Shown here: positions 36,077-45,136 of the stretch, one piece after another | Layout: every line of letters begins with the position of its first letter | How positions within the stretch are numbered: the first letter of the stretch is position 1 | Assembly: GCF_008370325.1 (NCBI RefSeq) | Contig: NZ_VNIP01000001.1 | Span: 124,001-188,000, forward strand | Length of the DNA stretch: 64,000 bases | Origin: Martinezella tropici | GTDB lineage: Bacteria > Pseudomonadota > Alphaproteobacteria > Rhizobiales > Rhizobiaceae | Direction of reading: 5' to 3' | The notes under the pieces: model-generated | Told to the model about the DNA's origin: nothing | Database searches by the model: none | Seen by the model: the letters and a program-made list of their open reading frames with translations, nothing else | Position numbers and translations under genes: made by a program

Positions 36077-36135
36077 CGCAGAGTCCTCGTTGTTTGCTGA
36101 CATTTATGCTCAACTTTACCCGGCTGCAAGCCAAA

Positions 36136-36179
36136 GCAATTCCAGGAAAAGTGCGAAGCGGTTTTCCGTCCGGAATTGC
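36136..36179. repeat. Short palindromic repeat
   Basis: GCAATTCC at 36136-36143 pairs with GGAATTGC at 36172-36179, with GGAAAA and TTTTCC nested inside. It has the look of a common Rhizobium intergenic palindrome with an inner loop GTGCGAAGCGG. It lies between the divergent Rdx and amidotransferase genes. Confidence 0.6.
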
Positions 36180-36299
36180 GCAAGGGCAGATGGCAACGCC
36201 GATTCGGCATCTCCGTGGAGCGCTGAAACGCTCTGGCCACTTGCCTCTCCCACCGGCTCATGCTCATCTCTCCCGGTAACATGTTCGGGGATCATCGGA

Positions 36300-37034
36300 A
36301 TGCGCGTCGCCATCATCGAGAATACGCAGAACACCCCGCTCGGCGCTCTCGGCATCGCGCTCGAAGAGGCCGGGGCTGAGGTTGAATGGTTTCGCCCGTG
36401 GAGCGGCGAAGCGCTGCCCAGGGAGACGACGTTCTACGATGCGCTCGTCGTACTCGGCGGCGAGCAGAGCGCCCGCGACGATCACACCCATCCCTATCTG
36501 CCCGAGCTGGCGCAGCTCATGCGCCGCTTCGAAAGCGAGGACAAGGCCGTGCTCGGCATCTGTCTCGGCAGCCAGATTCTCGCGCGTGCCTATGAGGCGG
36601 AAAATCTTCTCGGCACCGCCCATGAATTCGGCTGGAAGGCAGTGGGCGTCACCGACGAAGGCAAGGCGGATCCTCTGCTCGCCGATGTCGGCGACGACTT
36701 CACCATCTTTGAATGGCATTCCGATACCTTTACCTTGCCTGATGGAGCCACGCGCCTCGCGACCAATAGCGTGACACGAAACCAGGCCTTCCGCATCGGC
36801 CGCGCCACCTATGGCACGCAGTTCCACTTCGAAGCCAATGCTGCCGTGGTCGACCGCTGGCGCGACGAATTCAAGGAGACCATCGAGCGCAAGGAGCCCG
36901 GCTGGCTTGAGAGTTATCCGGAGCTTGTCGCCAGGCACGCCGCTGCGGCCGAGACGGCCGGTCTTGCCATTGCGCGGGCCTGGGTGCGCACGATAGAAGC
37001 ACAAATGGAGTTTCCGCAGGCTGCGGAAGCGTGA
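36300..37034 (+). CDS. Class I glutamine amidotransferase (GuaA-like, type 1)
   Basis: This 244-residue protein is a stand-alone GATase. The nucleophile is Cys88 in GICLGSQ, and the other triad members are His176 and Glu178 in TQFHFEAN. An oxyanion segment LGGEQSA lies at 52-58. Such proteins hydrolyse glutamine or a gamma-glutamyl compound, but without a fused synthetase the acceptor is unknown. ATG at 36300 is preceded by GGGGA at a good distance. A longer open frame upstream includes the repeat at 36136-36179 and is rejected. It lies 95 bases before the GFA protein on the same strand. Confidence 0.88.
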   Translation: MRVAIIENTQNTPLGALGIALEEAGAEVEWFRPWSGEALPRETTFYDALVVLGGEQSARDDHTHPYLPELAQLMRRFESEDKAVLGICLGSQILARAYEAENLLGTAHEFGWKAVGVTDEGKADPLLADVGDDFTIFEWHSDTFTLPDGATRLATNSVTRNQAFRIGRATYGTQFHFEANAAVVDRWRDEFKETIERKEPGWLESYPELVARHAAAAETAGLAIARAWVRTIEAQMEFPQAAEA

Positions 37035-37128
37035 GGATCGCGGGAGGCTTCCAGGCATTAGAAGGCTTGCGGATCCGATGGTGATGTGCCGCGCGTCGAA
37101 AATCTATGAAATAGGAGGAGATGCCATC

Positions 37129-37584
37129 ATGAGCACGCTGAAACTACCTTGTGAAGGCGGCTGCCGTTGCGGACAGGTGCGGCTGAAGATCAATGCCAAG
37201 CCGCTGCTCACCATGGCCTGCCATTGCACAGGCTGCCAGCGCATGACAGCCGGCCCCTATTCGCTGAGCGCCGCCATCCCCACCGAGGGTTTCGAGGTGA
37301 CGCAGGGCGAGCCCGTTATCGGCGGCCTGCATGGTGATGTCATCCATCACTATTTCTGCCCGCATTGCATGAGCTGGCTGTTCACAAAGCTGGACGGCGT
37401 CGATTGGTTCGTCAATGTCCGCGCTACCGTGCTCAATGACGTCAGCTGGTTCACGCCCTTCATCGAGACCTGGACGAGCGAAAAGCTGCCATGGGTGACG
37501 ACGCCGGCCAAGCACAGCTATTCCGCGCTGCCCGCGATGGAGGAGTATGAGGGTTTGATCGGGGAGTATATGGCAGGAAACTGA
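37129..37584 (+). CDS. GFA family zinc-binding protein (glutathione-dependent formaldehyde-activating-like)
   Basis: This 151-residue protein has the zinc-binding cysteines of the GFA fold: Cys12 and Cys14 in GCRCGQ, Cys31, Cys33 and Cys36 in CHCTGC, and Cys77 and Cys80 in FCPHC. The name comes from a glutathione:formaldehyde adduct enzyme, but most members have no proven reaction. ATG at 37129 follows AGGAGG. It may share a transcript with the amidotransferase upstream. Its stop is 2 bases from the end of the convergent ccdB gene. Confidence 0.88.
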   Translation: MSTLKLPCEGGCRCGQVRLKINAKPLLTMACHCTGCQRMTAGPYSLSAAIPTEGFEVTQGEPVIGGLHGDVIHHYFCPHCMSWLFTKLDGVDWFVNVRATVLNDVSWFTPFIETWTSEKLPWVTTPAKHSYSALPAMEEYEGLIGEYMAGN

Positions 37585-37586
37585 AG

Positions 37587-37886
37587 TTAGAAGCCTTGGA
37601 AAAGAAAGTCGGTCGCGGCGGTAATCTGATCGCCGTGCGGACTGAGATCGGTAACCAATTCTCCGATTTCGGTAAGCGATATAGCTGCCATCAGCTGGGT
37701 CGCCATGATGTACGGCTCGCGAGCGATAGTAAATTGCGGGTTGAGCCGTGCCATTGGCATAGACACTTCCTCCGCGCGGAGTAGTGGCGCCATCATCCGC
37801 GTACTTAGTCTCTCCAGCAAATCAGACTGAAGGTCTAACGCGAGAATTCGACTTTGTTTCAGGCGATAGACATGGAACCTCGCCAT
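37587..37886 (-). CDS. ccdB: CcdB family toxin
   Basis: This 99-residue protein starts MARFHVYRLKQSRILALDLQ and has the CcdB fold pattern: a conserved basic first strand, a middle LLRAEEVSMPMARLNPQF and a helical ending ATDFLFQGF. CcdB poisons DNA gyrase through its carboxyl end. It is the second gene of a toxin-antitoxin operon; its ATG overlaps the antitoxin stop (TGATG). Whether this chromosomal copy still targets gyrase is not known. Confidence 0.92.
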   Translation of the reverse strand: MARFHVYRLKQSRILALDLQSDLLERLSTRMMAPLLRAEEVSMPMARLNPQFTIAREPYIMATQLMAAISLTEIGELVTDLSPHGDQITAATDFLFQGF

Positions 37887-38116
37887 CAGAATTGCCGGTA
37901 TTTTCCAAATGGCAGGCCGTGTTTTTCAACATAGGCATTGGCTTGGTCGATCGCTTCAGCATTTTCCAAAAGCCATAGGCGCTCACGCTCAGCCTTGATG
38001 GCGCGCGCTATGCCATCTTCGGCTGCACGTGAGATATTGATTTTCAGTTCACGGGCATCTGAAACGAGCCCCTCGTCGAGAGACAAATTTGCAGCTTTTC
38101 GCGTCGCTTGGGTCAT
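37886..38116 (-). CDS. ccdA: CcdA family antitoxin
   Basis: This 76-residue protein has a ribbon-helix-helix amino-terminus (RKAANLSLDEGLVSDARELKIN without its breaks) and an acidic, helical carboxyl part (WLLENAEAIDQANAYVEKHG) that would wrap the toxin. It starts with ATG at 38116 after GAGGA. A perfect 13-base inverted repeat lies 12 bases upstream and should be its operator. The gene overlaps ccdB by one base. Confidence 0.93.
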   Translation of the reverse strand: MTQATRKAANLSLDEGLVSDARELKINISRAAEDGIARAIKAERERLWLLENAEAIDQANAYVEKHGLPFGKYRQF

Positions 38117-38127
38117 GAGGCATTCCT

Positions 38128-38160
38128 CAAATTATGCGCAAACTATATGCGCATAATTTG
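38128..38160 (-). promoter_or_regulatory. Palindromic operator of ccdAB
   Basis: CAAATTATGCGCA (38128-38140) and TGCGCATAATTTG (38148-38160) are a perfect 13-base inverted repeat with a 7-base spacer. On the minus strand it ends 12 bases before the ccdA start, overlapping the ribosome site region, and contains a CATAAT-like -10 box. CcdA-CcdB complexes bind such palindromes to repress their own operon. The match of position and symmetry makes autoregulation very likely. Confidence 0.8.
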
Positions 38161-38175
38161 TCGTTGGGAAGAGCC

Positions 38176-40008
38176 TCACTCATCCCCCATCTTCAATGCG
38201 GCAATAAACGCTTCCTGCGGGATTTCGACCTTGCCGAACTGCCGCATGCGCTTCTTGCCTTCCTTCTGCTTGTCGAGCAGCTTGCGCTTGCGGGTGGCGT
38301 CGCCGCCGTAGCACTTGGCGGTCACGTCCTTGCGCAGCGCCTTCACCGTCTCGCGCGCGATGATGCGCCCGCCGATGGCGGCCTGGATCGGGATCTGGAA
38401 CATGTGCTGCGGGATAAGGTCCTTCAGCTTCTCGCACATGACGCGGCCGCGCTTTTCGGCGGCGGAGCGGTGCACGAGCATCGATAGCGCATCCACCGGC
38501 TCGGCATTGACGAGGATCGACATCTTGACGAGGTCGCTCTCGCGATAGTCGGTCAGGCTGTAGTCGAAGGAGGCATAGCCCTTGGAGATCGACTTCAGGC
38601 GATCGTAGAAATCGAAGACGACTTCGTTGAGCGGCAGGTCGTAGGTGATCATGGCGCGATTGCCGACATAGGTCAGCTCGGTCTGGACGCCGCGGCGGTC
38701 CTGGCAGAGCTTCAGGATCGAGCCGAGATAGTCGTCCGGGGTCAGGATCGTCGCCTTGATCCACGGCTCGCGGAATTCGGAAATCTTGACGACGTCGGGC
38801 ATGTCGGCCGGGTTGTGCAGCTCGATCTCGGTGCCGTCGGTCATGGTGAGCTGATAGACGACCGAAGGAGCCGTCGCGATCAGATCGAGATTGAATTCAC
38901 GCTCCAGGCGTTCCTGGATGATTTCCAGATGCAGCAGGCCGAGGAAGCCGCAGCGGAAACCGAAGCCAAGAGCGGCCGAGGATTCCATTTCGAAGGAGAA
39001 GCTGGCGTCGTTGAGGCGCAGCTTGCCCATGGCGGAACGCAGGTCTTCGAAATCGGCGGCATCGACGGGGAAGAGGCCACAGAAGACGACGGGCTGCGCC
39101 GGCTTGAAGCCCGGCAGCGCCTGGGCGGTCGGGCGCTTGTCTTCGGTGATGGTATCGCCGACGCGGGTATCGGCCACTTCCTTGATCGAGGCGGTGATGA
39201 AGCCGATCTCGCCGGGGCCGAGACTGTCGACGGCGACCATCTTCGGCGTGAGAACGCCGACGCGCTCGATCTGGTATTTGGCATCCGTGCCCATCATGCG
39301 GATGGTCTGGCCCTTGGTCAGCGTGCCGTCGATGATGCGCACGAGAACCATGACGCCGAGATAGGTGTCGTACCAGCTGTCGACCAGCAGCGCCTTCAGC
39401 GGCGCCTTTTCGCCACCCGCGCTCTTCGGCGCCGGCAGCTTATGGACGATGGCTTCGAGCACGTCGGGAATGCCGAGCCCGGTCTTGGCCGAAATCAATA
39501 CGGCGTCGGAGGCGTCGATGCCGATCACTTCCTCGATCTGATCCTTGATGCGGTCGGGTTCAGCCGCCGGCAGGTCGATCTTGTTGAGGACGGTGACGAG
39601 CTCGTGATTGTTGTCGATCGCCTGATAGACGTTGGCGAGCGTCTGCGCTTCCACACCCTGCGACGCATCGACGACAAGCAGCGATCCCTCGCAGGCCGAC
39701 AGCGAGCGCGAGACTTCATAGGCGAAGTCGACGTGTCCGGGCGTGTCGATCAGGTTGAGGATATAGGTCTCGCCATTGTTGGCCTTGTAGTGCAGGCGCA
39801 CCGTCTGGGCCTTGATGGTGATGCCGCGCTCGCGCTCGATCTCCATATTGTCCAACACCTGCTCCGACATCTCGCGTTCGGCAAGGCCGCCCGTCGTCTG
39901 GATCAGGCGGTCGGCCAGCGTCGATTTGCCGTGGTCGATATGGGCCACGATCGAGAAGTTGCGGATATGCGAAAGCGGAGTGGTGGAATTGGTGCTCATG
40001 CGCGCCAT
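38176..40008 (-). CDS. lepA: Elongation factor 4 (LepA)
   Basis: This 610-residue GTPase has the G1 motif AHIDHGKST at 22-30, DTPGHVDF and NKIDLP further on, the EF-G-like domains and the LepA-specific carboxyl-terminal region ([15 protein letters not shown] near the end). It binds the ribosome and promotes back-translocation or helps initiation complexes under ionic stress. Two starts are possible, ATG at 40008 or ATG at 39999, and no strong ribosome site decides. The end lies 16 bases from the ccdAB operator. Confidence 0.97.
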   Translation of the reverse strand: MARMSTNSTTPLSHIRNFSIVAHIDHGKSTLADRLIQTTGGLAEREMSEQVLDNMEIERERGITIKAQTVRLHYKANNGETYILNLIDTPGHVDFAYEVSRSLSACEGSLLVVDASQGVEAQTLANVYQAIDNNHELVTVLNKIDLPAAEPDRIKDQIEEVIGIDASDAVLISAKTGLGIPDVLEAIVHKLPAPKSAGGEKAPLKALLVDSWYDTYLGVMVLVRIIDGTLTKGQTIRMMGTDAKYQIERVGVLTPKMVAVDSLGPGEIGFITASIKEVADTRVGDTITEDKRPTAQALPGFKPAQPVVFCGLFPVDAADFEDLRSAMGKLRLNDASFSFEMESSAALGFGFRCGFLGLLHLEIIQERLEREFNLDLIATAPSVVYQLTMTDGTEIELHNPADMPDVVKISEFREPWIKATILTPDDYLGSILKLCQDRRGVQTELTYVGNRAMITYDLPLNEVVFDFYDRLKSISKGYASFDYSLTDYRESDLVKMSILVNAEPVDALSMLVHRSAAEKRGRVMCEKLKDLIPQHMFQIPIQAAIGGRIIARETVKALRKDVTAKCYGGDATRKRKLLDKQKEGKKRMRQFGKVEIPQEAFIAALKMGDE

Positions 40009-40179
40009 ATAGCAGCGCCGCCCCGCGCCGCAAAGCGGAAAAGCGGGGTTTTGGCGGCTATCTTCACGTTACGTTAGCCTTTCCCAGCCGGCCATCGATG
40101 AAAGTCGAAGCGCACTTGATTCCATCATGTGATCGTGTATTTCTTATATAGTGGAATTTTGAAGCGTGAGACATTGATA

Positions 40180-40752
40180 ATGGCGGATGATGATCTGGAA
40201 CTGGCGATCGGCGCGCGCATCAAGGAGCTGCGCATCGCCCGTGGCCTGACGCTGGATGAGCTTGCCGATGCCTCGGCCGTCAGCCGCGCCATGATCTCGC
40301 GCATCGAGCGTGCGGAGGCGAGCCCGACGGCCTCGCTGTTGTCGCGGCTCTGCGCGGCACTCGGTCTTTCGCTTTCGGCCTTCTTTGCCGAGGAGGATGA
40401 GGAGGTGTCGCCGCTTGCGCGCCGGGATCAGCAGGCGATCTGGCGCGACCCGGGGACCGGCTATGTCAGACGCGCCGTCTCGCCGCCGGGAACGAGCTCG
40501 AAAGTCGACGTCGTCGAAGTCATCTTCCCGGCCGGTGCGAGCGTCATCTTCCCGCCGAACGCGGCAAGCGCCGGCATGACCCAGCATGTCTGGCTGTTCG
40601 AAGGCGAGATGGAGGTGACGCATCGTGACGTCGCTCATCGCCTAATGCCTGGCGATTGTCTCTTCATGGGCGTTGGCGACGGCCATGCCTTCCATAATCC
40701 CGGCGAGGTTCCGGCGCGCTATAGCGTCATCCTCGATCGCGGCCGTTCATAA
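40180..40752 (+). CDS. XRE family regulator with cupin domain
   Basis: This 190-residue regulator has an amino-terminal helix-turn-helix of the XRE type (residues about 8-62, LTLDELADASAVSRAMISRIE) and a carboxyl-terminal cupin barrel (about 105-185, with MTQHVWLFEGEMEVTH and GDGHAFHNPG). Such proteins often control the gene beside them in response to a small ligand. The GNAT gene follows after 18 bases, so it may regulate that operon. ATG at 40180 is in frame with a longer open frame from 40129, which lacks family similarity. The ribosome site is weak. Confidence 0.88.
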   Translation: MADDDLELAIGARIKELRIARGLTLDELADASAVSRAMISRIERAEASPTASLLSRLCAALGLSLSAFFAEEDEEVSPLARRDQQAIWRDPGTGYVRRAVSPPGTSSKVDVVEVIFPAGASVIFPPNAASAGMTQHVWLFEGEMEVTHRDVAHRLMPGDCLFMGVGDGHAFHNPGEVPARYSVILDRGRS

Positions 40753-40770
40753 GCTCCAAGGATCTTTTTC

Positions 40771-41292
40771 ATGACCGATATTCGTCTTCTCTCCGCTGCT
40801 GACGCTCGCGATATGCTCCCCGATCTTTGCGACGTGCTTGCCGATTGCGTCAACAGCGGCGCCTCCGTCGGTTTCATGCAGCCTTACGGGCCGGCGGATG
40901 CCATGCCTTATTGGCAAGGCGTTGCCGATAGCGTCGAAAGCGGCGCGACGCTGCTTCTCGTCGCTGTCATCGAGAGCTGGGTTGTCGGAACGGTGCAGGT
41001 GGGTACCGCGCAGATGCCGAACCAGCCGCATCGCGGCGATCTCAAGAAACTGCTGGTGCACAGGTCTGCGCGGGGCAAGGGTCTCGCGCGGCTCCTGATG
41101 GAGGCGGCGGAGCGCGAGGCAGCCCGTATCGGCAAGACCTTGCTCGTACTCGATACGGCGACGGGGAGCGATGCGGAGGCGATCTATCCACGCCTCGGCT
41201 GGCAGCGCGTCGGCGTGGTGCCGGATTATGCCCTATGGCCGGAGGGCGGGTTTTGCGACACGACCATTTTCTATAAGCGTATCGCCGCCTGA
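40771..41292 (+). CDS. GNAT family N-acetyltransferase
   Basis: This 173-residue protein has the GNAT core: a strand VVGTVQVGT, the acetyl-CoA loop VHRSARGKGLARLLM (Arg/Gln-x-x-Gly-x-Gly/Ala type) near residues 93-107 and the late strand LLVLDTATGSDAE. The substrate is probably an amine, amino acid or antibiotic, unknown here. AAGGA lies 8 bases before the start. It is coupled to the XRE-cupin regulator upstream. Confidence 0.9.
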   Translation: MTDIRLLSAADARDMLPDLCDVLADCVNSGASVGFMQPYGPADAMPYWQGVADSVESGATLLLVAVIESWVVGTVQVGTAQMPNQPHRGDLKKLLVHRSARGKGLARLLMEAAEREAARIGKTLLVLDTATGSDAEAIYPRLGWQRVGVVPDYALWPEGGFCDTTIFYKRIAA

Positions 41293-41302
41293 GCGGGGCA
41301 AT

Positions 41303-41530
41303 TCAGGTCGAAAAGGCGGCAATGGCATCCTGTAATTTGAGGCCTGACGTCCATTGCATCGCCTTCCAGCCGAATTGCCGCGCGGCCTCGATATTGGCCT
41401 CGACATCATCGATGAAGCCGATCTCGCTGGCGGGAAGCCCGACACGTTCGGTCGCCAGCCGGAAGAACTCTGTCGCAGGCTTCTGATGGCCGAGGGCGGC
41501 AGGGTGAATGAGCGATGCGCCTGCCTTGGA
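41303..41530 (-). pseudogene. HAD-superfamily hydrolase remnant (carboxyl part only)
   Basis: The minus strand encodes GHQKPATEFFRLATERVGL and then IGFIDDVEANIEAARQFGW, the third and fourth motifs of HAD-IA phosphatases (the conserved Lys-Pro and the Asp-Asp pair), ending in TGA at 41303. No start and no motif I (DxDGV) precede it. Instead the frame runs into the hairpin element at 41549. The missing front half is not found on the far side of the element, so the gene was both interrupted and partly deleted. Confidence 0.75.
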
Positions 41531-41548
41531 GCTCGTGGAGGTGCTTAA

Positions 41549-41734
41549 CCCCCTCTGTCACTTCGTGACATCTCCCCCACAAGGGGGGAGATTGGGAACC
41601 CGCCGCATCGACCTGCCTCACACTAATATTGTACCCGAGGAGACTGAAGCGCATCGTACTAATTGGGGATCGTAGCGAGCTCCCAACGATCTCCCCCCTT
41701 GTGGGGGAGATGTCGCGATAGCGACAGAGGGGGG
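41549..41734. repeat. 186-base inverted-repeat element, copy 1
   Basis: Two arms of about 50 bases face each other across about 90 bases. Each arm reads, outside to inside, CCCCCTCTGTC, a stem-loop (TGTCACTTCGTGACA on the left; TGTCGCTATCGCGACA on the right, read as complement), then CTCCCCCACAAGGGGGGAG. The inner part differs from the other two copies. The left end abuts the truncated HAD gene. Confidence 0.85.
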
Positions 41735-41826
41735 TATCTGAGACATTCAAGGCTGCATGTCACCCTTTTTTCTCGGGCGTGATGCATGTAAGCCTTTGCT
41801 CCGGCAAGATAACGGAGGAGGCAGAC

Positions 41827-42852
41827 ATGCGGGTCATTTACTCGGAGGATCACAAGCTCAGGGATGCCAAGACCGAGCTGCATGATGGTCAGCTCGTCAC
41901 ACCCTTCGAGGCACCCTTCCGCGCCGAATGGATTCTTGCCGCCGTCAGGGAGGCTGGTTTTACCGACGTCGTTGCGCCTGAAGCGCATGGGCTGGAGACG
42001 GCGCGCAAGGTTCACGATCCGGCCTATCTCGATTTTCTCGGTGTGGTCTGGGAGCGCTGGGTCGCCGCTGGCTATAAGGGCGAAGCAATCGCCAACTCCT
42101 TTCCCGTCAGGCGCACCAGCCAGCGCGTGCCTGACAATATCGTCGGCCTGATCGGCCATTATGCCAATGCCGCCGACACCTCGATCACCAAGGGATCCTA
42201 TGAGGCGGCGCTCGCCTCGATGCGCTGCGCCCTGACCGGCGCCGATTGGCTGAACGCCGGCAATCGCTTTGCCTTCGCGCTTTGCCGGCCGCCCGGCCAT
42301 CACGCCGGCTTCGATCTCTTCGGCGGCTATTGTTTCATCAACAATGCCGGCGTTGCCGCGCAGCGGCTGCGCGATCATGGCGCGACCAAGGTTGCCGTGC
42401 TTGATGTCGATTTCCACCATGGCAACGGCACGCAGGATATTTTCTACCGGCGTGGCGATGTTTTCACCGCCTCGCTGCATGGCGATCCTATCCATGCCTT
42501 CCCCTATTTCCTCGGCCATGCCGATGAGGAGGGCGAGGGTGATGGCCTTGGCGCCAACCGCAATTACCCCATGCCGCGCGGCACGCCTTGGGAAGTCTGG
42601 TCGGCGGCACTCGACGACGCGCTTTCCCGCATCAGGGCGTTCGATGCGGAGGCGATCGTGCTCTCGCTCGGCGTCGACACCTTCGAGCGCGATCCGATCT
42701 CCTTCTTCAAGCTGACCTCGCAGGATTTCATTCGCATGGGCGAGCGCATCGCCGCCGGAGGGCTACCCGTTCTTGCCTGCATGGAGGGCGGTTACGGCGT
42801 GCCGGAAATCGGTCTCAACGTCGCCAATGTGCTGAAGGGCCTCGAAGCCTGA
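41827..42852 (+). CDS. Acetylpolyamine amidohydrolase (class II histone-deacetylase-like)
   Basis: This 341-residue zinc hydrolase has the length and residue numbering of the Mycoplana acetylpolyamine amidohydrolase as I recall it: His158 and His159 in PPGHHAG, zinc ligands Asp195 and His197 in DVDFHHGNG and Asp284 in LGVDTFERDP, and the catalytic Tyr323 in GGYGVPE. It removes acetyl groups from acetylputrescine, acetylcadaverine or similar polyamines in the cytoplasm. ATG at 41827 has GGAGGAGG upstream. It follows the hairpin element and the HAD remnant, and precedes an EamA exporter by about 100 bases. Confidence 0.92.
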   Translation: MRVIYSEDHKLRDAKTELHDGQLVTPFEAPFRAEWILAAVREAGFTDVVAPEAHGLETARKVHDPAYLDFLGVVWERWVAAGYKGEAIANSFPVRRTSQRVPDNIVGLIGHYANAADTSITKGSYEAALASMRCALTGADWLNAGNRFAFALCRPPGHHAGFDLFGGYCFINNAGVAAQRLRDHGATKVAVLDVDFHHGNGTQDIFYRRGDVFTASLHGDPIHAFPYFLGHADEEGEGDGLGANRNYPMPRGTPWEVWSAALDDALSRIRAFDAEAIVLSLGVDTFERDPISFFKLTSQDFIRMGERIAAGGLPVLACMEGGYGVPEIGLNVANVLKGLEA

Positions 42853-42948
42853 GAGGCTCTTGCATCAAAGCACCTGATCGCAGCATGAAAAGTTTGAATT
42901 TGCCAGCATTAGGCCAGACCTCTAAAAATCCGCGCAATGGGAGAGGTC

Positions 42949-43863
42949 ATGGATCAGAAGCTTATCGAGAGTGGTACGGATGGCGGCACGGCGCTGATGC
43001 CGCATGCGGATGTTGCGCCATCGAGCGGCGGCATTGCCGCCGGCGTGCTGATGTGCGTCATGTCCATGTCGTCAATCCAATTCGGCTCGGCCCTGTCGGC
43101 TCCGATCATCAACGCCTATGGGCCGGCCGGTGCGACCTGGCTGCGGCTCGTCTTCGCGTCCATTGCACTGGCGCTCATCGTCCGCCCGAAGATCATGAGC
43201 TACAGCCGCTCGCAATGGCTCGGCGTGCTGGCGCTTGGCTCCGTATCGGCGTTTATGACGGCTTCCTTTTTCTCGGCGATTGCACGCATTCCGCTGGGTC
43301 TTGCCGTCGCCATCGAGTTTCTCGGGCCGCTGCTGGTCGCAACCCTCGGCTTGGGGCTGAGCCGCCAGCTTCTCTGGCCCGTCTTCGCGGCTGTCGGCGT
43401 CCTGCTGCTGGCCTATGATGGCGAAGAGTGGGTCGGCAATCTCCCCGGTATCCTCTTTGCCATCGGTGCAGGGGCGGGATGGGCCTGCTATATCCTGTTG
43501 ACGAAGAAGGTCGGCAATGCCTTCCAGGGGCTGGAAGGGCTTTCCATGTCGCTGCTGGTTGCCGCTGTTGTTTCGACCCCCTTCGGCTATGCCTCCGCCG
43601 TTCCACACCTGACAGGTTTCGGCCTCCTCGAAATAGCCGGGCTGGCGCTGCTCGTTCCGCTGCTTCCCTATGTGCTGGAAATGGTGGCGCTGCGGCGCAT
43701 GCCCACCTCATCCTTCGGCATCCTTATGAGCCTCGAGCCCGCCATCGGCGCCTTCGCCGGCTTCGTCATCCTGGCGCAACCGATGACGCCATCGCAGATG
43801 TTCGGCACGGCGCTCGTCGTTTCCGCCAGCATCGGGGCAACGGTTTTTGCTGCGAAAGGCTGA
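42949..43863 (+). CDS. EamA/DMT family transporter (RhtA-like)
   Basis: This 304-residue inner-membrane protein has ten predicted helices in two EamA repeats, with the second half containing MPTSSFGILMSLEPAIGAFAG without its breaks, a block typical of RhtA-type amino acid or metabolite exporters. ATG at 42949 is preferred because GGGAGAGG is close upstream; an ATG at 42937 is also in frame. Export of an amino acid or amine is inference. A hairpin element begins about 60 bases after its stop. Confidence 0.88.
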   Translation: MDQKLIESGTDGGTALMPHADVAPSSGGIAAGVLMCVMSMSSIQFGSALSAPIINAYGPAGATWLRLVFASIALALIVRPKIMSYSRSQWLGVLALGSVSAFMTASFFSAIARIPLGLAVAIEFLGPLLVATLGLGLSRQLLWPVFAAVGVLLLAYDGEEWVGNLPGILFAIGAGAGWACYILLTKKVGNAFQGLEGLSMSLLVAAVVSTPFGYASAVPHLTGFGLLEIAGLALLVPLLPYVLEMVALRRMPTSSFGILMSLEPAIGAFAGFVILAQPMTPSQMFGTALVVSASIGATVFAAKG

Positions 43864-43923
43864 TTGGCGGCGGGTTGGTTTGTCGGTCGATTGGTTGGTT
43901 ACTGAGTATGCCGAGCCTCTTCA

Positions 43924-44109
43924 CCCCCCTCTGTCACTTCGTGACATCTCCCCCACAAGGGGGGAGATTGGTAACTCGCGGAATCCTCCCGCCCCAATCA
44001 AATATCGAAGCTATAGACGCTGAACCTTTTAGATTTGGATGAGCGTGCCACATACTCCCAACAATCTCCCCCCTTGTGGGGGAGATGTCCCGAAAGGGAC
44101 AGAGGGGGG
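43924..44109. repeat. 186-base inverted-repeat element, copy 2
   Basis: It has the same arms as copy 1: left CCCCCTCTGTC, stem TGTCACTTCGTGACA, then CTCCCCCACAAGGGGGGAG; the right arm is the complement with stem TGTCCCTTTCGGGACA. The 20 bases before its left end (43901-43920, ACTGAGTATGCCGAGCCTCT) recur exactly, inverted, after the right end of copy 3. It lies between the EamA gene and cdh. Confidence 0.85.
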
Positions 44110-44154
44110 TGTAGGCCCTCTCCACGAACTCAAATCCAAAAAGCTCGCCCATCC

Positions 44155-44913
44155 CTATCGTGCCGCATCGTCCAGTGCACACTTGGGATCGATCATATCC
44201 TCTGCGGACCCGCGGACTTTGTTTGCTCCCATGATTCTCGCCAGAATATAGAAGCCATGCTGCCCATCTGGCGATGTCGAGCCGAAGACGCCGACCACGA
44301 CGTTTTTCATATTCGAGCGGGCACCATCCACACCGTCCGCGACAAGCTTCAACGGGTTCAAATTCGAAAGGTCATCGGCGGTCTGGAATGTAGCCCACCA
44401 ACCGGCCTTCGTCCTCAAGTTTGTAAACCGGCTGCTTCCAATCTCTGTCGCATGGGTCTTCAGCAACGTGCGAAAGCGGGACGTCTCGCACCCCATGTGG
44501 ATATGAAGCCGATCCTGGGTGCGCCAATTGGCAGCATTTATCGCCAGGGCAAAATTCTGGGGCGACTCTTTCCAGGTATGCAGGCCCAGTCCGTCGGCTT
44601 GCTCTTTCCAAGCGGCATCGAAATAGTTCGGTGCGTCCGCCGCAAGAAGTCGGGGATCTTCGATGCCGGGCACATCGGCCAACGGCGCAAGAATGGTTCG
44701 CTCTTTGTCTGCCGGCTCGCGAAGAACGACGTAGGAAGACAACAGGTCCTTAGCCTGAACTATCTTGAGGCATGGATACGGTGATCCGGTCAGGGCGGAG
44801 TTGACCTCGCAGGCCTTGACGACCAGCCCCAGAGCGGAGCGGCTGGCGAACGAGCTCATGATGACGACGGCGATGCCGAGAGAGATAGAGAGAACGACAA
44901 GCCGGTGCTTCAT
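44155..44913 (-). CDS. cdh: CDP-diacylglycerol diphosphatase
   Basis: This 252-residue protein starts with a membrane-anchor or signal segment (LVVLSISLGIAVVIMSSF). It then shows the Cdh pattern: PYPCLKI (46-51), YVVLREP, IEDPRLL, NYFDAAW and RTQDRLHIHMGC (131-142), where the His-x-His (137 and 139) is the nucleotide-hydrolase site of this HIT-like family. It splits CDP-diacylglycerol into phosphatidate and CMP. Length matches the 251-residue E. coli enzyme. ATG at 44913 has only a distant AGGAA upstream. It is not flanked by other lipid genes. Confidence 0.88.
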   Translation of the reverse strand: MKHRLVVLSISLGIAVVIMSSFASRSALGLVVKACEVNSALTGSPYPCLKIVQAKDLLSSYVVLREPADKERTILAPLADVPGIEDPRLLAADAPNYFDAAWKEQADGLGLHTWKESPQNFALAINAANWRTQDRLHIHMGCETSRFRTLLKTHATEIGSSRFTNLRTKAGWWATFQTADDLSNLNPLKLVADGVDGARSNMKNVVVGVFGSTSPDGQHGFYILARIMGANKVRGSAEDMIDPKCALDDAAR

Positions 44914-45136
44914 GTGTGATTTCGATTTCCTGCTGACGAGCCGATCATTCCCGAAAACCTGCTTCTCATGACGGTTTATCTTATTAACACACTGATATTT
45001 CCAGAAGCCCTGTCTGGCAAAACAGAAAATGTTGAACTTGAAATACCGCGATGGCCCGGCTATGGCGCAAACTTGCCATAACGATGTCACCGTGGTCGGC
45101 GGCATCGTCGAGCCGCGCATTTGTCCGCGAAGTGCC

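Noticed and set aside
41406..44251. Protein frames through the hairpin elements ending in LHEL-type strings
   Set aside because: They arise from the repeated DNA (the arms read as PPLWGR or PPCGGD) and are common artefacts rather than genes.
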